Origin: Pseudosulfitobacter sp. DSM 107133 | GTDB lineage: Bacteria > Pseudomonadota > Alphaproteobacteria > Rhodobacterales > Rhodobacteraceae | Reading direction: 5' to 3' | Assembly: GCF_022788695.1 (NCBI RefSeq) | Contig: NZ_CP085154.1 | Span: 1,550,001-1,614,000 of the forward strand | DNA: 64,000 nucleotides | Part shown: positions 43,211 through 52,104 of the stretch, in pieces | Layout of the letters: each line of letters starts with the position of its first letter | Position numbering within the stretch: the first letter of the stretch is position 1 | Notes under the pieces: generated by a model | Database searches by the model: none | Seen by the model: only the letters and a program-made list of their open reading frames with translations | What the model was told of the DNA's origin: nothing | Position numbers and translations under genes: made by a program

Positions 43211-44584
43211 TTATTTGTATGTCACGGTTTTGACCGCTTCGATAACCTCGGCGGTGGTGACCAGTGCGTGTTTTTCCAGATTGGCCGCATAGGGCATTGG
43301 CACATCCTTGCCCGTACAGTTGATGACCGGCGCGTCAAGATAATCAAACGCCTCCTGCATCAGAACCGAGCTGATGTAGCTGCCGACCGACCCCTGTGGC
43401 CAGCCTTCTTCGACGGTCACACAGCGGTTGGTTTTCTGCACCGACTTGATGATGCTGGCCGTGTCCATCGGGCGCAGGGTGCGCAGGTCGATGACCTCGG
43501 CGCTGATGCCATCCTCGGCCAGTTTTTCCGCCGCTTCCAGAGCATAGGTCATGCCGATGCCAAAGCTGACGATGGTGACATCGCTGCCTTCCCGCCAGAT
43601 GCGGGCCTTGCCGAATGGCACGGTGTAATCGTCCACGTCCGGCACATCGAAGGTGCGGCCATAGAGGATTTCGTTTTCAAGGAAGATCACCGGGTTCGGG
43701 TCGCGGATGGCGGTTTTCATCAGACCTTTGTAGTCCGAGGCCGAATAGGGCATTGCCACTTTCAGGCCGGGCACCTGCATGAACCACGCTGCATAGTCCT
43801 GCGAGTGCTGGGCGCCGACGCGGGCCGCCGCACCGTTGGGGCCACGGAAGACCATGGGCGCACCCATCTGGCCGCCGGACATGTACAGCGTTTTGGCGGC
43901 CGAGTTGATGATCTGGTCCATTGCCTGCATGGCAAAGTTGAAGGTCATGAATTCGACGATGGGACGCAATCCACCAAAGGCCGAACCCGTGGCGATCCCG
44001 GCAAAGCCGTGTTCGGTGATCGGCGTGTCGATGACCCGCTTGGCGCCGAATTCGTCCAGCAGCCCCTGGGAAATCTTGTAGGCGCCCTGGTATTCAGCCA
44101 CCTCTTCGCCCATCAGATAGACGTTTTCGTCGCGGCGCATTTCCTCGGCCATGGCGTCGCGCAGAGCCTCGCGCACGGTCTGCTGTTTCAGCTCGGTGCC
44201 TTCGGCCCAGTCGGGCGTGGAGTCGACCGACGGCGCTTCGGGGGCAGGGTGGTCCTTGCTGCTGTCGGCTTTGGCCTCTTCCCGGGCTGGGGCTTCGGCG
44301 GGTTCAGCGGGCTTTGACGCCTGCACGTCGCCGACCTCTTCGCCTTCCTCGACCAGAATGGCGATGGCGGTGTTCACCTTCACGCCTTCGGTTCCTTCTT
44401 CGACCAGGATCTTGCCGATCACGCCTTCGTCGACGGCTTCGAACTCCATCGTTGCCTTGTCGGTTTCGATCTCGGCCATGATGTCACCGGATTTGACGGT
44501 GTCACCTTCCTTGACCAGCCATTTGGCCAGCGTGCCTTCTTCCATTGTGGGGCTCAGGGCGGGCATCAGAATTTCAGTTGCCAT
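43211..44584 (-). CDS. pdhB: Pyruvate dehydrogenase E1 beta with N-terminal lipoyl domain
   Basis: 457 residues, about 120 longer than a plain E1 beta. Residues 1–80 are a complete lipoyl domain ([20 protein letters not shown]…[18 protein letters not shown]), almost identical to that of the E2 encoded next door. A Glu/Ala/Pro linker follows, then the E1 beta core from about residue 135 ([40 protein letters not shown] … [29 protein letters not shown]). This arrangement is typical of alphaproteobacteria. It pairs with PdhA in thiamine-dependent decarboxylation. Confidence 0.96.
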   Translation of the reverse strand: MATEILMPALSPTMEEGTLAKWLVKEGDTVKSGDIMAEIETDKATMEFEAVDEGVIGKILVEEGTEGVKVNTAIAILVEEGEEVGDVQASKPAEPAEAPAREEAKADSSKDHPAPEAPSVDSTPDWAEGTELKQQTVREALRDAMAEEMRRDENVYLMGEEVAEYQGAYKISQGLLDEFGAKRVIDTPITEHGFAGIATGSAFGGLRPIVEFMTFNFAMQAMDQIINSAAKTLYMSGGQMGAPMVFRGPNGAAARVGAQHSQDYAAWFMQVPGLKVAMPYSASDYKGLMKTAIRDPNPVIFLENEILYGRTFDVPDVDDYTVPFGKARIWREGSDVTIVSFGIGMTYALEAAEKLAEDGISAEVIDLRTLRPMDTASIIKSVQKTNRCVTVEEGWPQGSVGSYISSVLMQEAFDYLDAPVINCTGKDVPMPYAANLEKHALVTTAEVIEAVKTVTYK

Positions 44585-44587
44585 GGA

Positions 44588-45598
44588 TCAAGCCTCCTGC
44601 GGGACTTCGGTTGCGTAAATATCGGTCCACAGCTCTTCGAGCGCGGGTTCGGGGCTGGTCTTGGCGAATTCGGCGCTGTCGTTGACCACGTCCTTGATCT
44701 TCTTGTCGATGGCTTTCAGGTCCTCTTCGGTGGCATGTTTGCCTTGCAGCAGCATGGTGCGCACGGCTTCGATCGGGTCGCGTTCGTCGCGCATTTTCTG
44801 CACTTCCTCTCGGGTCCGGTACTTGGCCGGGTCCGACATCGAGTGGCCGCGATAGCGGTAGGTTTTGATTTCCAGAATATAGGGGCCTTTGCCCGAACGG
44901 CAGTGAGCCACGGCGGTTTCGCCTGCGGCTTTCACCGCCAGCACGTCCATGCCGTCGACCGCCTCGCCGGGAATGCCGAACGCTTTGCCGCGCTCCCAGA
45001 TCTCGGCGCTGGAGGTCGAGCGTTGTTGCGAGGTACCCATGGCGTACTGGTTGTTTTCAATGACAAAAATGCAGGGAAGGCCCCACAGAGCTGCCATGTT
45101 GAAAGTCTCGTAGACCTGACCCTGGTTGGCCGCACCATCGCCGAAATAGGTAAAGGTGACACGTTTGTTGTCCAGATATTTGTCGGCAAAGGCCAGACCG
45201 GCGCCCAGCGGCACCTGCGCGGCAACGATGCCGTGGCCGCCGTAGAAATGCTTCTCTTTCGAGAACATGTGCATCGAGCCGCCCTTGCCCTTGGAATAGC
45301 CACCCTCGCGGCCCGTCAGCTCGGCCATCACGCCGTTGGGATCCATGCCGCAGGCCAGCATGTGGCCGTGGTCACGGTAGGAGGTTACGCGCTTGTCGCC
45401 CTCTTCGGCTGCGGCCTCAAGGCCCACAACAACGGCTTCCTGTCCGATATACAGGTGACAAAAGCCACCGATCAGCCCCATGCCGTACAACTGGCCCGCC
45501 TTTTCCTCAAATCGGCGGATAAGCAGCATGTCGTGATAATAGGCCTTAAGCTCGTCAGCCGAAACATTCGGCTTCTTTGTGGTCTTTCTGGCGGCCAT
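44588..45598 (-). CDS. pdhA: Pyruvate dehydrogenase E1 alpha
   Basis: 336 residues. LLIRRFEEKAGQLYGMGLIGGFCHLYIGQEAVVVG at the start and the thiamine-diphosphate motif FGDGAANQGQVYETFNMAALWGLPCIFVIENN (GDG…NN). The phosphorylation-loop-like YRYRGHSMSDPAKYRTREEV follows. It decarboxylates pyruvate with PdhB. GGGAGGG lies upstream of the ATG, and a 20-bp palindrome ends 22 bases before it. First gene of the operon; pdhB follows after 3 bases. Confidence 0.97.
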   Translation of the reverse strand: MAARKTTKKPNVSADELKAYYHDMLLIRRFEEKAGQLYGMGLIGGFCHLYIGQEAVVVGLEAAAEEGDKRVTSYRDHGHMLACGMDPNGVMAELTGREGGYSKGKGGSMHMFSKEKHFYGGHGIVAAQVPLGAGLAFADKYLDNKRVTFTYFGDGAANQGQVYETFNMAALWGLPCIFVIENNQYAMGTSQQRSTSSAEIWERGKAFGIPGEAVDGMDVLAVKAAGETAVAHCRSGKGPYILEIKTYRYRGHSMSDPAKYRTREEVQKMRDERDPIEAVRTMLLQGKHATEEDLKAIDKKIKDVVNDSAEFAKTSPEPALEELWTDIYATEVPQEA

Positions 45599-45619
45599 GC
45601 GCGACCCTCCCTGACATTA

Positions 45620-45639
45620 ATAGTTTAGCGTTAAACTAT
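45620..45639. promoter_or_regulatory. Palindromic operator upstream of pdhA
   Basis: ATAGTTTAGCGTTAAACTAT is symmetric in 9 of 10 base pairs and lies 22–41 bases upstream of the pdhA start. The reverse complement of the site upstream of lpd (62222–62241) matches it in 19 of 20 bases. The binding protein is not identifiable in this window. Confidence 0.75.
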
Positions 45640-46265
45640 CTTTTATCGGATTCGGTGGCGTCATGCGAGAGGTTATATAAGCAAATGACAATCCGTCACG
45701 GTATGGTGGTGGAATGCCTTGTTTTCTGGCAGTAGCGACAGGTTGGCGGTGTTGTTTCGAGGGATGTGGGGGGCGGTTTTCCGGTTCGGGCGCAGGTTGG
45801 AACAATCATGCACAGATAGCGTGCCCCGTTGACGGTCGCGATTCAGGTCAGGTTGGAGTCGGAAGAGCCGGACGGCCGGCGTAGGGCCCAAATGCAGCGG
45901 CCTGCCCCCGCTGGGCGGGGGCAGGGCTTTCACTCGGGGACTGTTGTGGCTTGGTCCGAACGGGATAGATCCGGCCGCGCCAAACAGCGAACGCAGGAGA
46001 GGGTCTACATGTTAAGGTCTGCGTTCGATTGAGTGATCTTGTGGTCCCCCGCGCCGGGCGATAACGGCAGATGCCGCGCATTTCGCTGCGTGTGGGGGGA
46101 CCGTTCGTATGTTTGAAAGCAGACGTTCCGGTCGCCTGAACCGGCGCCAAAAATGACTGAAGTTGTGTGTGTGGTCGATGTCATACTCATACGCCGCATT
46201 CAAACTGCTACTATGCTTAAAGTTGTACAGTGAAATGCGGCGATATCTGGGCGAAATTGTTGCTA
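45640..46265. other. 626-base intergenic region with several strong stem-loops, possible ncRNA
   Basis: No supported gene lies between pdhA and the ftsB-like gene. Perfect stems are CCTGCCCCCGC-TGG-GCGGGGGCAGG (45901–45925), CGAACGCAG/CTGCGTTCG (45988–45996 with 46019–46027) and GGTCCCCC/GGGGGACC (46043–46050 with 46095–46102). CCGGT/ACCGG occurs at 46128–46144. I checked for tRNA, tmRNA, RNase P, SRP and 6S RNA landmarks and found none. Small ORFs here (for example 46005–46203) are not convincing. Confidence 0.5.
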
Positions 46266-46565
46266 TTAGCGAACAACTATCTCGTCAGACCTGACCATAC
46301 CCAGAATTTTGCGGGCCTGCTCGTCCAGAAGATCGAGATCAAGAAAGTCATCAGAAAGGCGGTGCGTGAGGTTTTCCATGCGGGCCACATCGGCTCTAAC
46401 ATCTTTAAGTTGCAAGGATAATACGCGCGCCTCGGCGTCGATCTGGGCCCGCTGGAACAGCCCGAAATCACCCTGCACGGCGGCAAAGGTGAAATAGACG
46501 CACAGGGCAAAAGCCACTGCGAAAAAGATGAACGTTCCAAATGCCGGTCGGGCGATGCGGGTCAT
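46266..46565 (-). CDS. FtsB/DivIC-type septum formation initiator
   Basis: 99 residues from ATG 46565. One membrane helix (FGTFIFFAVAFALCVYFTFAAVQG) is followed by a periplasmic coiled coil (QRAQIDAEARVLSLQLKDVRADVARMENLTHRLSDDFLDLDLLDEQARKILGMVRSDEIVV). The last part, DLDLLDEQAR…MVRSDE, is the DivIC/FtsB signature. It belongs to the divisome complex with FtsL and FtsQ. In alphaproteobacteria it commonly lies upstream of pdhA, as here. A TTG start at 46580 is possible. Confidence 0.88.
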   Translation of the reverse strand: MTRIARPAFGTFIFFAVAFALCVYFTFAAVQGDFGLFQRAQIDAEARVLSLQLKDVRADVARMENLTHRLSDDFLDLDLLDEQARKILGMVRSDEIVVR

Positions 46566-46759
46566 GGGTGCTGCTTTCAAGGTCCGCCTCTTGGTCGGGC
46601 GATGATCCTGTTATGCCACAGTTGATTCGCTATGGGAATCCCCCGATTCGCCAAGCGCTTTCACAATCGGATAACTGTCGCGTGTTGTGGCAATCATGTG
46701 CCGCTGCGCCCCGGCGAGCAGGACAGGGCGCAGGCGGCGATTGACCGAAGGCCTCTGTC

Positions 46760-47950
46760 TCAGGACAGCGCGGCAACTCCGGGCAATTCCTTGCCTTCCA
46801 TCCATTCAAGGAAGGCCCCGCCGGCAGTGGAGATATAGGTGAAATCATCCGCGGCCCCGGCCTGGTTCAGTGCGGCAACGGTGTCACCGCCGCCTGCAAC
46901 GGTGACCAGCGCACCCTCGCGGGTCAGTCTGGCGGCGGCCTGGGCTGCGCTCACGGTGGCAGTGTCGAAAGGCGCGATTTCAAAGGCTCCGAGTGGCCCG
47001 TTCCAGATCAGTGTCTTCAGGCTCTCGAATGCTGCGACAATCTCGGTCACGGCGGCGTCACCTGCGTCCAGAACCATCTGGTCGGCGTCCAGAACCGTGT
47101 CAGCGTTCAGCGGGACCAGATCAAAGTCTGCCCCGGCCGCAAATTGGCGCGCAACGCGACCGTCTGCGGGCAGGATCACACGGCAGCCGCGTGTCTGGGC
47201 TTCGTCCAGAATCGCGCGGGCGGTGTCCAGCAGGTCATCTTCGCGCAAGGATGCCCCCATATCGGCCCCCATCGCGGCCAGAAACGTGTTCGCCATGCCG
47301 CCGCCAATCACCAGAACATCCAGCTTTTGCACAAGGTTTTGAAGCAGGTCGATCTTGGTCGACACCTTGGCGCCCCCGACAACGGCCCCGACGGGGCGTT
47401 CCGGCGCACTCAGCGCGGCTTCCAGCGCTTGCAGTTCGGCCTGCATCAGACGCCCCGCACAGGCGGGCAGCAGGCGCGCCAGTGCTTCGGTGCTGGCGTG
47501 GGCGCGGTGGGCGGCGGAAAAGGCGTCGTTGCAATAGATGTCGCCCAAAGCGGCCAGACGCGCGGCAAAGTCGGGATCGTTCTTTTCCTCGCCGGGATAA
47601 AAGCGGATGTTTTCCAGCAGCAGCACATCTGCACCGTCGATTTCGTCGGTGCCGGCCTCTGCCGCCTCAAGTGTTTCGATCAGACGCACTTTGCGCCCCA
47701 GCGCCGCAGTCAGGGCAGGGACAACGACCCGCAGGCTCAGGTCCAGCGCCACCTTGCCCTTGGGGCGGCCAAAGTGAGCGATCAGCACCGGAGTGCCACC
47801 CTGATCCAGAATATATTGCACCGTGGGCACGATCCGTTCGATCCGGGTGGCATCGGTCACATGGCCGTTTTCCACCGGCACGTTGATATCCACACGGCAC
47901 AGCACGCGTTTGCCGTTCAGGTCCATGTCGTCGAGTGTTTTCCAGGCCAT
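46760..47950 (-). CDS. pgk: Phosphoglycerate kinase
   Basis: 396 residues. [26 protein letters not shown] and [11 protein letters not shown] form the substrate Arg/Asp sites. [13 protein letters not shown] and [36 protein letters not shown] are typical, and the nucleotide-binding end is [18 protein letters not shown]. Glycolytic/gluconeogenic ATP-forming step. ATG 47950 ([13 protein letters not shown]) was chosen; AAGGA lies 12 bases upstream. Monocistronic here. One oddity is [11 protein letters not shown] reading CRVD where VRVD is common. Confidence 0.96.
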   Translation of the reverse strand: MAWKTLDDMDLNGKRVLCRVDINVPVENGHVTDATRIERIVPTVQYILDQGGTPVLIAHFGRPKGKVALDLSLRVVVPALTAALGRKVRLIETLEAAEAGTDEIDGADVLLLENIRFYPGEEKNDPDFAARLAALGDIYCNDAFSAAHRAHASTEALARLLPACAGRLMQAELQALEAALSAPERPVGAVVGGAKVSTKIDLLQNLVQKLDVLVIGGGMANTFLAAMGADMGASLREDDLLDTARAILDEAQTRGCRVILPADGRVARQFAAGADFDLVPLNADTVLDADQMVLDAGDAAVTEIVAAFESLKTLIWNGPLGAFEIAPFDTATVSAAQAAARLTREGALVTVAGGGDTVAALNQAGAADDFTYISTAGGAFLEWMEGKELPGVAALS

Positions 47951-48081
47951 CGTCTTCAATTCCTTGATCCAATCCGTTGGGCGGTGTTTCGCGGCATTTT
48001 TCCCTCAGGTCAATGCAGCGGCTTGGCAAAAGCGGGCCCGCACCTTAGGTATCCTCGCAATATCAGACAGAGGAGCCGACA

Positions 48082-48591
48082 ATGGCCGAGATCAAAGACC
48101 CGGAAAACACCATCCTGATGGAGCTGAAAGGCGGCACCGTCACCATCCAGCTGCTGCCCGACCTGGCACCCAAGCACGTTGAGCGCATGAAAGAGCTGGC
48201 CCGCGCCGGTGAGTATGACAATGTTGCGTTCCACCGCGTCATCGACGGCTTTATGGCCCAGACCGGCGACGTGCAGAACGGCGACATGGAAGACGGCTTT
48301 AACCTGCGTGCCGCCGGCACCGGAGGCTCGTCGCTGCCCGACCTGCCTGCCGAGTTCTCCAAGGTGCCGCACGCGCGCGGGTCGATTGGTGCGGCCCGTT
48401 CGGCCAACCCCAACAGTGCCAACAGCCAGTTCTTCATCAACTTCAAGGACAATGATTTCCTGAACGGTCAGTACACCGTTTACGGTCAGGTCATTTCCGG
48501 CATGGAACATGTCGATGCGATCACCCGTGGCGAGCCGCCCGCGCAGCCCGACCGTATGATCAGCGTCAAGGTTGCCGCAGATGTTGCGTAA
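48082..48591 (+). CDS. Cytoplasmic cyclophilin-type peptidyl-prolyl isomerase
   Basis: 169 residues without a signal peptide. ELKGGTVTIQLLPDLAPKHVERMKELARAGEYDNVAFHRVIDGFMAQTGDVQNG carries the FHRVI and QTGD active-site motifs. Later it has ANPNSANSQFFINFKDNDFLNGQYTVYGQVISGMEHV. The tryptophan of large cyclophilins is absent, as in other short bacterial forms. GAGGAG lies 6 bases before the ATG. Its stop overlaps the next cyclophilin gene by 11 bases. Confidence 0.94.
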   Translation: MAEIKDPENTILMELKGGTVTIQLLPDLAPKHVERMKELARAGEYDNVAFHRVIDGFMAQTGDVQNGDMEDGFNLRAAGTGGSSLPDLPAEFSKVPHARGSIGAARSANPNSANSQFFINFKDNDFLNGQYTVYGQVISGMEHVDAITRGEPPAQPDRMISVKVAADVA

Positions 48592-49132
48592 GCTGTTGAT
48601 CCCTCTTGCCTTTGTGGCCAGCCCCGCGCTGGCCACCGGTCTGGCCATCGAGGTCGAGGGCGAAACCGCCAAGGGCACGATCCAGATTGATCTGCTTGAG
48701 GATGTGGCACCCGAACATGTGGCGCGCATCACCGAACTGGCCCGCGAGGGGGCCTATGACGGCGTGGTGTTCCACCGCGTCATCGACGGCTTCATGGCCC
48801 AGACAGGTGACGTCCAGTTCGGCAAGTCCGGCGGTGACACGTCCCGTGCGGGCATGGGCGGATCGGACAAACCCGACCTGGCGCAAGAGTTCTCGGACAT
48901 CCCTTACGAGCGCGGCGTTGTCGGCATGGCCCGTTCGCAAAGCGTGGACAGCGCCAACAGCCAGTTCTTCATCATGTTTACCGAGTACCCCTCGTTGAAC
49001 GGCCAGTACACCGTCGTGGGCCGCGTGACGGAAGGTCTGGACGTGCTGGACAGCCTGAAGCGGGGCGATGCGCGTTCCGGTGCCATTGACGGGCAACAGG
49101 ACGTTATGAAGTCGGTGACAGTGACCGAGTGA
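48581..49132 (+). CDS. Periplasmic cyclophilin-type peptidyl-prolyl isomerase
   Basis: 183 residues. MLRKLLIPLAFVASPALA is a Sec signal peptide, then GLAIEVEGETAKGTIQIDLLEDVAPEHVARITELAREGAYDGVVFHRVIDGFMAQTGDVQFG, closely similar to the upstream gene. The pair is a tandem duplication in which one copy gained export. ATG 48581 lies inside the upstream gene and is translationally coupled. It should assist folding of exported proteins. Confidence 0.94.
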   Translation: MLRKLLIPLAFVASPALATGLAIEVEGETAKGTIQIDLLEDVAPEHVARITELAREGAYDGVVFHRVIDGFMAQTGDVQFGKSGGDTSRAGMGGSDKPDLAQEFSDIPYERGVVGMARSQSVDSANSQFFIMFTEYPSLNGQYTVVGRVTEGLDVLDSLKRGDARSGAIDGQQDVMKSVTVTE

Positions 49133-49281
49133 TCGGTTCTGAACGGTTTTTCGACAGGCCCGTGCAGTGATCTGCGCGGGCCTGTTGTGTTTCGGGGCGC
49201 AGACGTGCGAGGCCGTATGGCTTTACCTCGGGCATGTCCTTTGACACTGCTTGGCCCAAGCAGATTCGGAGAGCAGGTAAA

Positions 49282-50448
49282 ATGCACAACGTCGCGCGTC
49301 TGATACGGGGGCTGGGTCCGGCATTGCCCGTGGCCCATCCGGCCGAGGCCTTGCGCGCCGGTATCGGTGCCTGTGTCGGGCTGGCCGTGGTGGGGCTGTT
49401 TATTCTGTCGCCTTTGGTCGATTTTCGGCTGGGCCTGTACCTGATCGCCCCGTTCGGAGCCAGTGCAGTGCTGCTGTTCGCTGTGCCCAACGCGCCGTTG
49501 GCGCAGCCCTGGTCGGCCGTGGTGGGCAACACGGTGGCGGCGCTGATCGGTGTGGGGGTCTGTATGACGGTCCCAGACCCCGCGCTGCGTATCGCATTGG
49601 CGGTGGGGCTGGCCATCGCAGCGATGATCTTGTGCCGCGCGGTGCATCCGCCTGCCGGTGCCGTGGCAATGACCGCCGCGATGAGCCCCGATGCCGTGGC
49701 CCATCTGGGCTTTTGGTTCGCGCTGGCCCCTGTGGCGGTGGGCACGGTCGCGCTGGTGGTGCTGGCGATGATCTATGCGCGCCTGACGGGGCGGCGCTAT
49801 CCGTTCCGCCACTTTGACGAACGCAATGCTGTTGGCACTTCGGACCCTGCGCCGATGCAACGTCTGGGGCTGAGCGAGGAGGAGTTGACCGACCTGCTGG
49901 ACCGTTACCGCCAGTCGTTCAACATGGGGGTCGAGGATCTGGCCCGCCTGATCGGGGCCGCCGAATTGCAGGCGGCCAGCCATCGCACCGGCCCGCTGAC
50001 CGCCGCCGATGTAATGTCGCGCGACCTGATTACGGTGACGGCTGAAACGCCGGTGGCACAGGTGGCCGACCTGTTCCGGCGGCACAAATGCACCTCGTTG
50101 CCCGTGGTCGGCCCCGAAGACCGGTTTCTGGGGGTGATCTTTCAGATGCATCTGATCGAGCGCGCCCGCGATGATGCGCTGCGGCTGAACCGTGGTTTTG
50201 GCGCGTCGATGGCGCGGATGCTGGACCGCAGCCGTGATCGACCGCCCCAGGCGCACGAGATCATGGGCGTTGCTGGGCCACGCGCCACACCGACCACGCC
50301 GATCGCTGCGCTGTTGCCGTTGATGGCCGAGGGCGCGGTAGACGCGGTGCCAGTGCTGGCGCGGGGTCGGCTGCTGGGCATCGTGACCCGCACCGATCTG
50401 ATCGCGGCGCTGGCCAAGGCCAGCCTGCAACAGCCCGTGGCGGGCTAG
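49282..50448 (+). CDS. HPP-family membrane protein with C-terminal CBS pair
   Basis: 388 residues. Residues 1–165 form four membrane helices of the HPP family, with LIAPFGASAVLLFAVPNAPLAQPWSAVVGNTVAALIGVGV and CRAVHPPAGAVAMTAAM (the HPP motif). A linker precedes two CBS motifs (TAADVMSRDLITVTAETPVAQVADLFRRHKCTSLPVVG; PTTPIAALLPLMAEGAVDAVPVLARGRLLGIVTRTDLIAAL). Some HPP proteins carry nitrite; the CBS pair would sense adenine nucleotides. An in-frame ATG at 49234 is an alternative start. Confidence 0.85.
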   Translation: MHNVARLIRGLGPALPVAHPAEALRAGIGACVGLAVVGLFILSPLVDFRLGLYLIAPFGASAVLLFAVPNAPLAQPWSAVVGNTVAALIGVGVCMTVPDPALRIALAVGLAIAAMILCRAVHPPAGAVAMTAAMSPDAVAHLGFWFALAPVAVGTVALVVLAMIYARLTGRRYPFRHFDERNAVGTSDPAPMQRLGLSEEELTDLLDRYRQSFNMGVEDLARLIGAAELQAASHRTGPLTAADVMSRDLITVTAETPVAQVADLFRRHKCTSLPVVGPEDRFLGVIFQMHLIERARDDALRLNRGFGASMARMLDRSRDRPPQAHEIMGVAGPRATPTTPIAALLPLMAEGAVDAVPVLARGRLLGIVTRTDLIAALAKASLQQPVAG

Positions 50449-50531
50449 GGCTGTGCGGTGAACGGCGATCCGTCGGTGCGTGTGTTGGTCGATCCGATTC
50501 TGTTGTACTGCGGGAAGCGGACCGTCGCGCA

Positions 50532-50725
50532 GATCGCAGCGAAGGACGGCTATGAGCCCATGGTGACTTAACCACACAGGGCGGCGCCTGACCGCGGGTG
50601 GGCATCGCGACGTCAGTGGCCGCCACTTTATTTCTCGTCTTTGGCGTGGGGATGAAGAGGTGAAACACGGTGAGGAAGCGCCCGCCCATGGGGCGGTCGG
50701 GCGCTGCCCGGCGGCACTGCGTGCC
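50532..50725. repeat. Repeat block left of IS110 copy 2, inverted partner of 14028–14262
   Basis: Read on the minus strand it matches the block at 14028–14262: GTGCC-GCA-GGCAC hairpin, CCGCCGGGCAGCGCCCGACC, CCTCTTCATCCCCACGCC, CACCCGCGGTCAGGC, GTGTGGTTAAGTCAC and TGGGCTCA-A-CCG. The nested hairpins of the other copy are replaced by a single CCGCCC-ATG-GGGCGG hairpin (50691–50705). The IS sits at its inner end. Confidence 0.7.
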
Positions 50726-50750
50726 TTGTCTCAGACTTTCCGTGGCTCTT

Positions 50751-50923
50751 CTGCGAAGGTGGAGCCGGTGCCAGCCACCTTTTGGATCGCAGGCACCGGC
50801 GACGGGTGGATCGTCTGCGGCCAGGTCTTCGAGGACCGTAATCAAGTGAGATCGCCCGTCGTCTTCGCATGAGGCCTGAACGGATACGCAGCAGCTCACA
50901 GGCTCTGCACGACAAGCAAAGGA
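50751..50923 (+). ncRNA. Candidate bridge RNA of IS110 copy 2
   Basis: Same sequence as the candidate in copy 1 except one base (G50768). The right target guide AATCAAG matches the right flank CTTGATT exactly. The left guide CTGCGGCC matches this site less well (left flank …CTGCGTGCC; three bases next to the core match, the rest only with a shift), so it fits copy 1's site best. Confidence 0.65.
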
Positions 50924-50924
50924 C

Positions 50925-51869
50925 ATGACGAAGATGATCAACGATACCATCGGCATCGACATCTCGAAAGCGCATCTTGACGCGCACCGGCTCAGCACCG
51001 CAACCCACGCCCGGTTCGACAATACCGCGACAGGCCTGCGCGCCTTCGAGCGCTGGTTGGGGCAGACAACGCCGGAGCGCGTGGTCTTCGAGCCCACCGG
51101 CCCCTACCACCGACGCCTCGAGAGCCATTTCTCAGGCCGCCTGCCGCTCGTCAAGGTGAACCCGCTGCAGGCCCGCCGCTTCGCGCAGGCCCACGGCACA
51201 CGCGCTAAGACCGACGCGGTCGATGCCCGCATGCTCGCGCTCATGGGGCGCGCGCTGGAGCTGGTTCCGGACCAGCCAACCGACCCCAAACAGCGTGAAA
51301 TCAAGGAGTTGCATGTCGCCCGCACCGGGCTGGTGCGGGATCGTACCGCGCTGATGAACCGCCTTGGCACGCAACAGCTCGACGTGACCCGCCGCCTGAC
51401 CCGGGCACGCCTGCGTCAGGTCAACCACCAGATCGACAGGCTTAACGCCGAAATCGAACGGCGAAACCGCGATTGCCCGGAACGCGCCAGGGCAATCGGC
51501 ATTCTCACCTCGATCCCCGGGATCGGTGCCATCACCGCACGGGCGCTGCTCAGCGAATGCCCCGAGATCGGCACTCTGGGGTCAAAGCAGATCGCGGCGC
51601 TCGCAGGTCTCGCGCCGATCACGTGTCAGTCCGGTCAGTGGAGCGGAAAGGCCCACATCCAGGGCGGGCGCAGGCTCCTGCGCGAGAGCCTGTTCATGCC
51701 CGCCCTCGTCGCCATGAAGCGAAACCCCGATCTGAGCCAGAAATACGATGCCCTCAGAGCCGCCGGAAAACCCCACAAGGTCGCGCTCGCCGTCCTCATG
51801 CGAAAACTCCTGATCCTCGCAAACACTCTCATAAGCGAAAACAGAGAATGGACACCAAAACACCCTTGA
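50925..51869 (+). CDS. IS110-family transposase, copy 2
   Basis: 314 residues, the same protein as the gene at 12934–13878; the one base difference seen in the gene is silent (His codon or neighbouring third position near 51127). DEDD residues D12, E56, D97 and D100 and the C-terminal Ser region are intact, so both copies look active. With copy 1 in direct orientation, homologous recombination could excise the 38 kb between them. Confidence 0.94.
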   Translation: MTKMINDTIGIDISKAHLDAHRLSTATHARFDNTATGLRAFERWLGQTTPERVVFEPTGPYHRRLESHFSGRLPLVKVNPLQARRFAQAHGTRAKTDAVDARMLALMGRALELVPDQPTDPKQREIKELHVARTGLVRDRTALMNRLGTQQLDVTRRLTRARLRQVNHQIDRLNAEIERRNRDCPERARAIGILTSIPGIGAITARALLSECPEIGTLGSKQIAALAGLAPITCQSGQWSGKAHIQGGRRLLRESLFMPALVAMKRNPDLSQKYDALRAAGKPHKVALAVLMRKLLILANTLISENREWTPKHP

Positions 51870-52050
51870 CCAAGACGGATACTTGATTCCGGGCTTGGTG
51901 GGTGGGGTTGGCGTCTGAGCGCGTTGCGACGGGTGGCTCATCGAGCCTTGACCTTCAGGCTTTGGTGAATTGCCACAAAGTCCCGCGCTCCCGACCTTTG
52001 CGGCGACTGCGCCGAAGGTCCGCTTTGATGCGTTTCGCACGTCCCAACGA

Positions 52051-52084
52051 AAACGGGCGTCGCGGCAATGCCGGACGCCCGTTT
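52051..52084 (-). terminator. Terminator after the bactofilin gene
   Basis: AAACGGGCGTC pairs perfectly with GACGCCCGTTT over 12 bases. On the minus strand it follows the bactofilin stop by 20 bases and reads into TTTTCGTT. Confidence 0.85.
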
Positions 52085-52104
52085 CTCAATCTTTAACGCC
52101 GGCC

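Larger units (their letters stand above)
50725..51883 (+). mobile_element. IS110-family insertion sequence, copy 2
   Basis: Same orientation as copy 1 and nearly identical over 1169 bp (50723–51891 against 12732–13900). CT at 50725–50726 and 51882–51883 marks the crossover cores. The left flank is the hairpin GGCAC-TGC-GTGCC (50713–50725) and the right flank is TTGATTCCGGGC. The empty target on the minus strand at 14010–14040 shows how this site looked before insertion. Confidence 0.88.

Noticed and set aside
45840..46150. Possible tRNA, tmRNA, RNase P, SRP or 6S RNA in the structured gap
   Set aside because: I looked for T-loop, tag-peptide, RNase P core and SRP-loop motifs and found none in the right arrangement.
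46005..46203. Two small minus-strand ORFs of about 63 codons in the pdhA–ftsB gap
   Set aside because: Overlapping frames with no ribosome site, lying over perfect stem-loops; more likely non-coding.
46760..48118. Long plus-strand ORFs (46993–47886, 47144–48118) opposite pgk
   Set aside because: Shadows of pgk with Arg/Pro/Ser-rich composition and no start signals.
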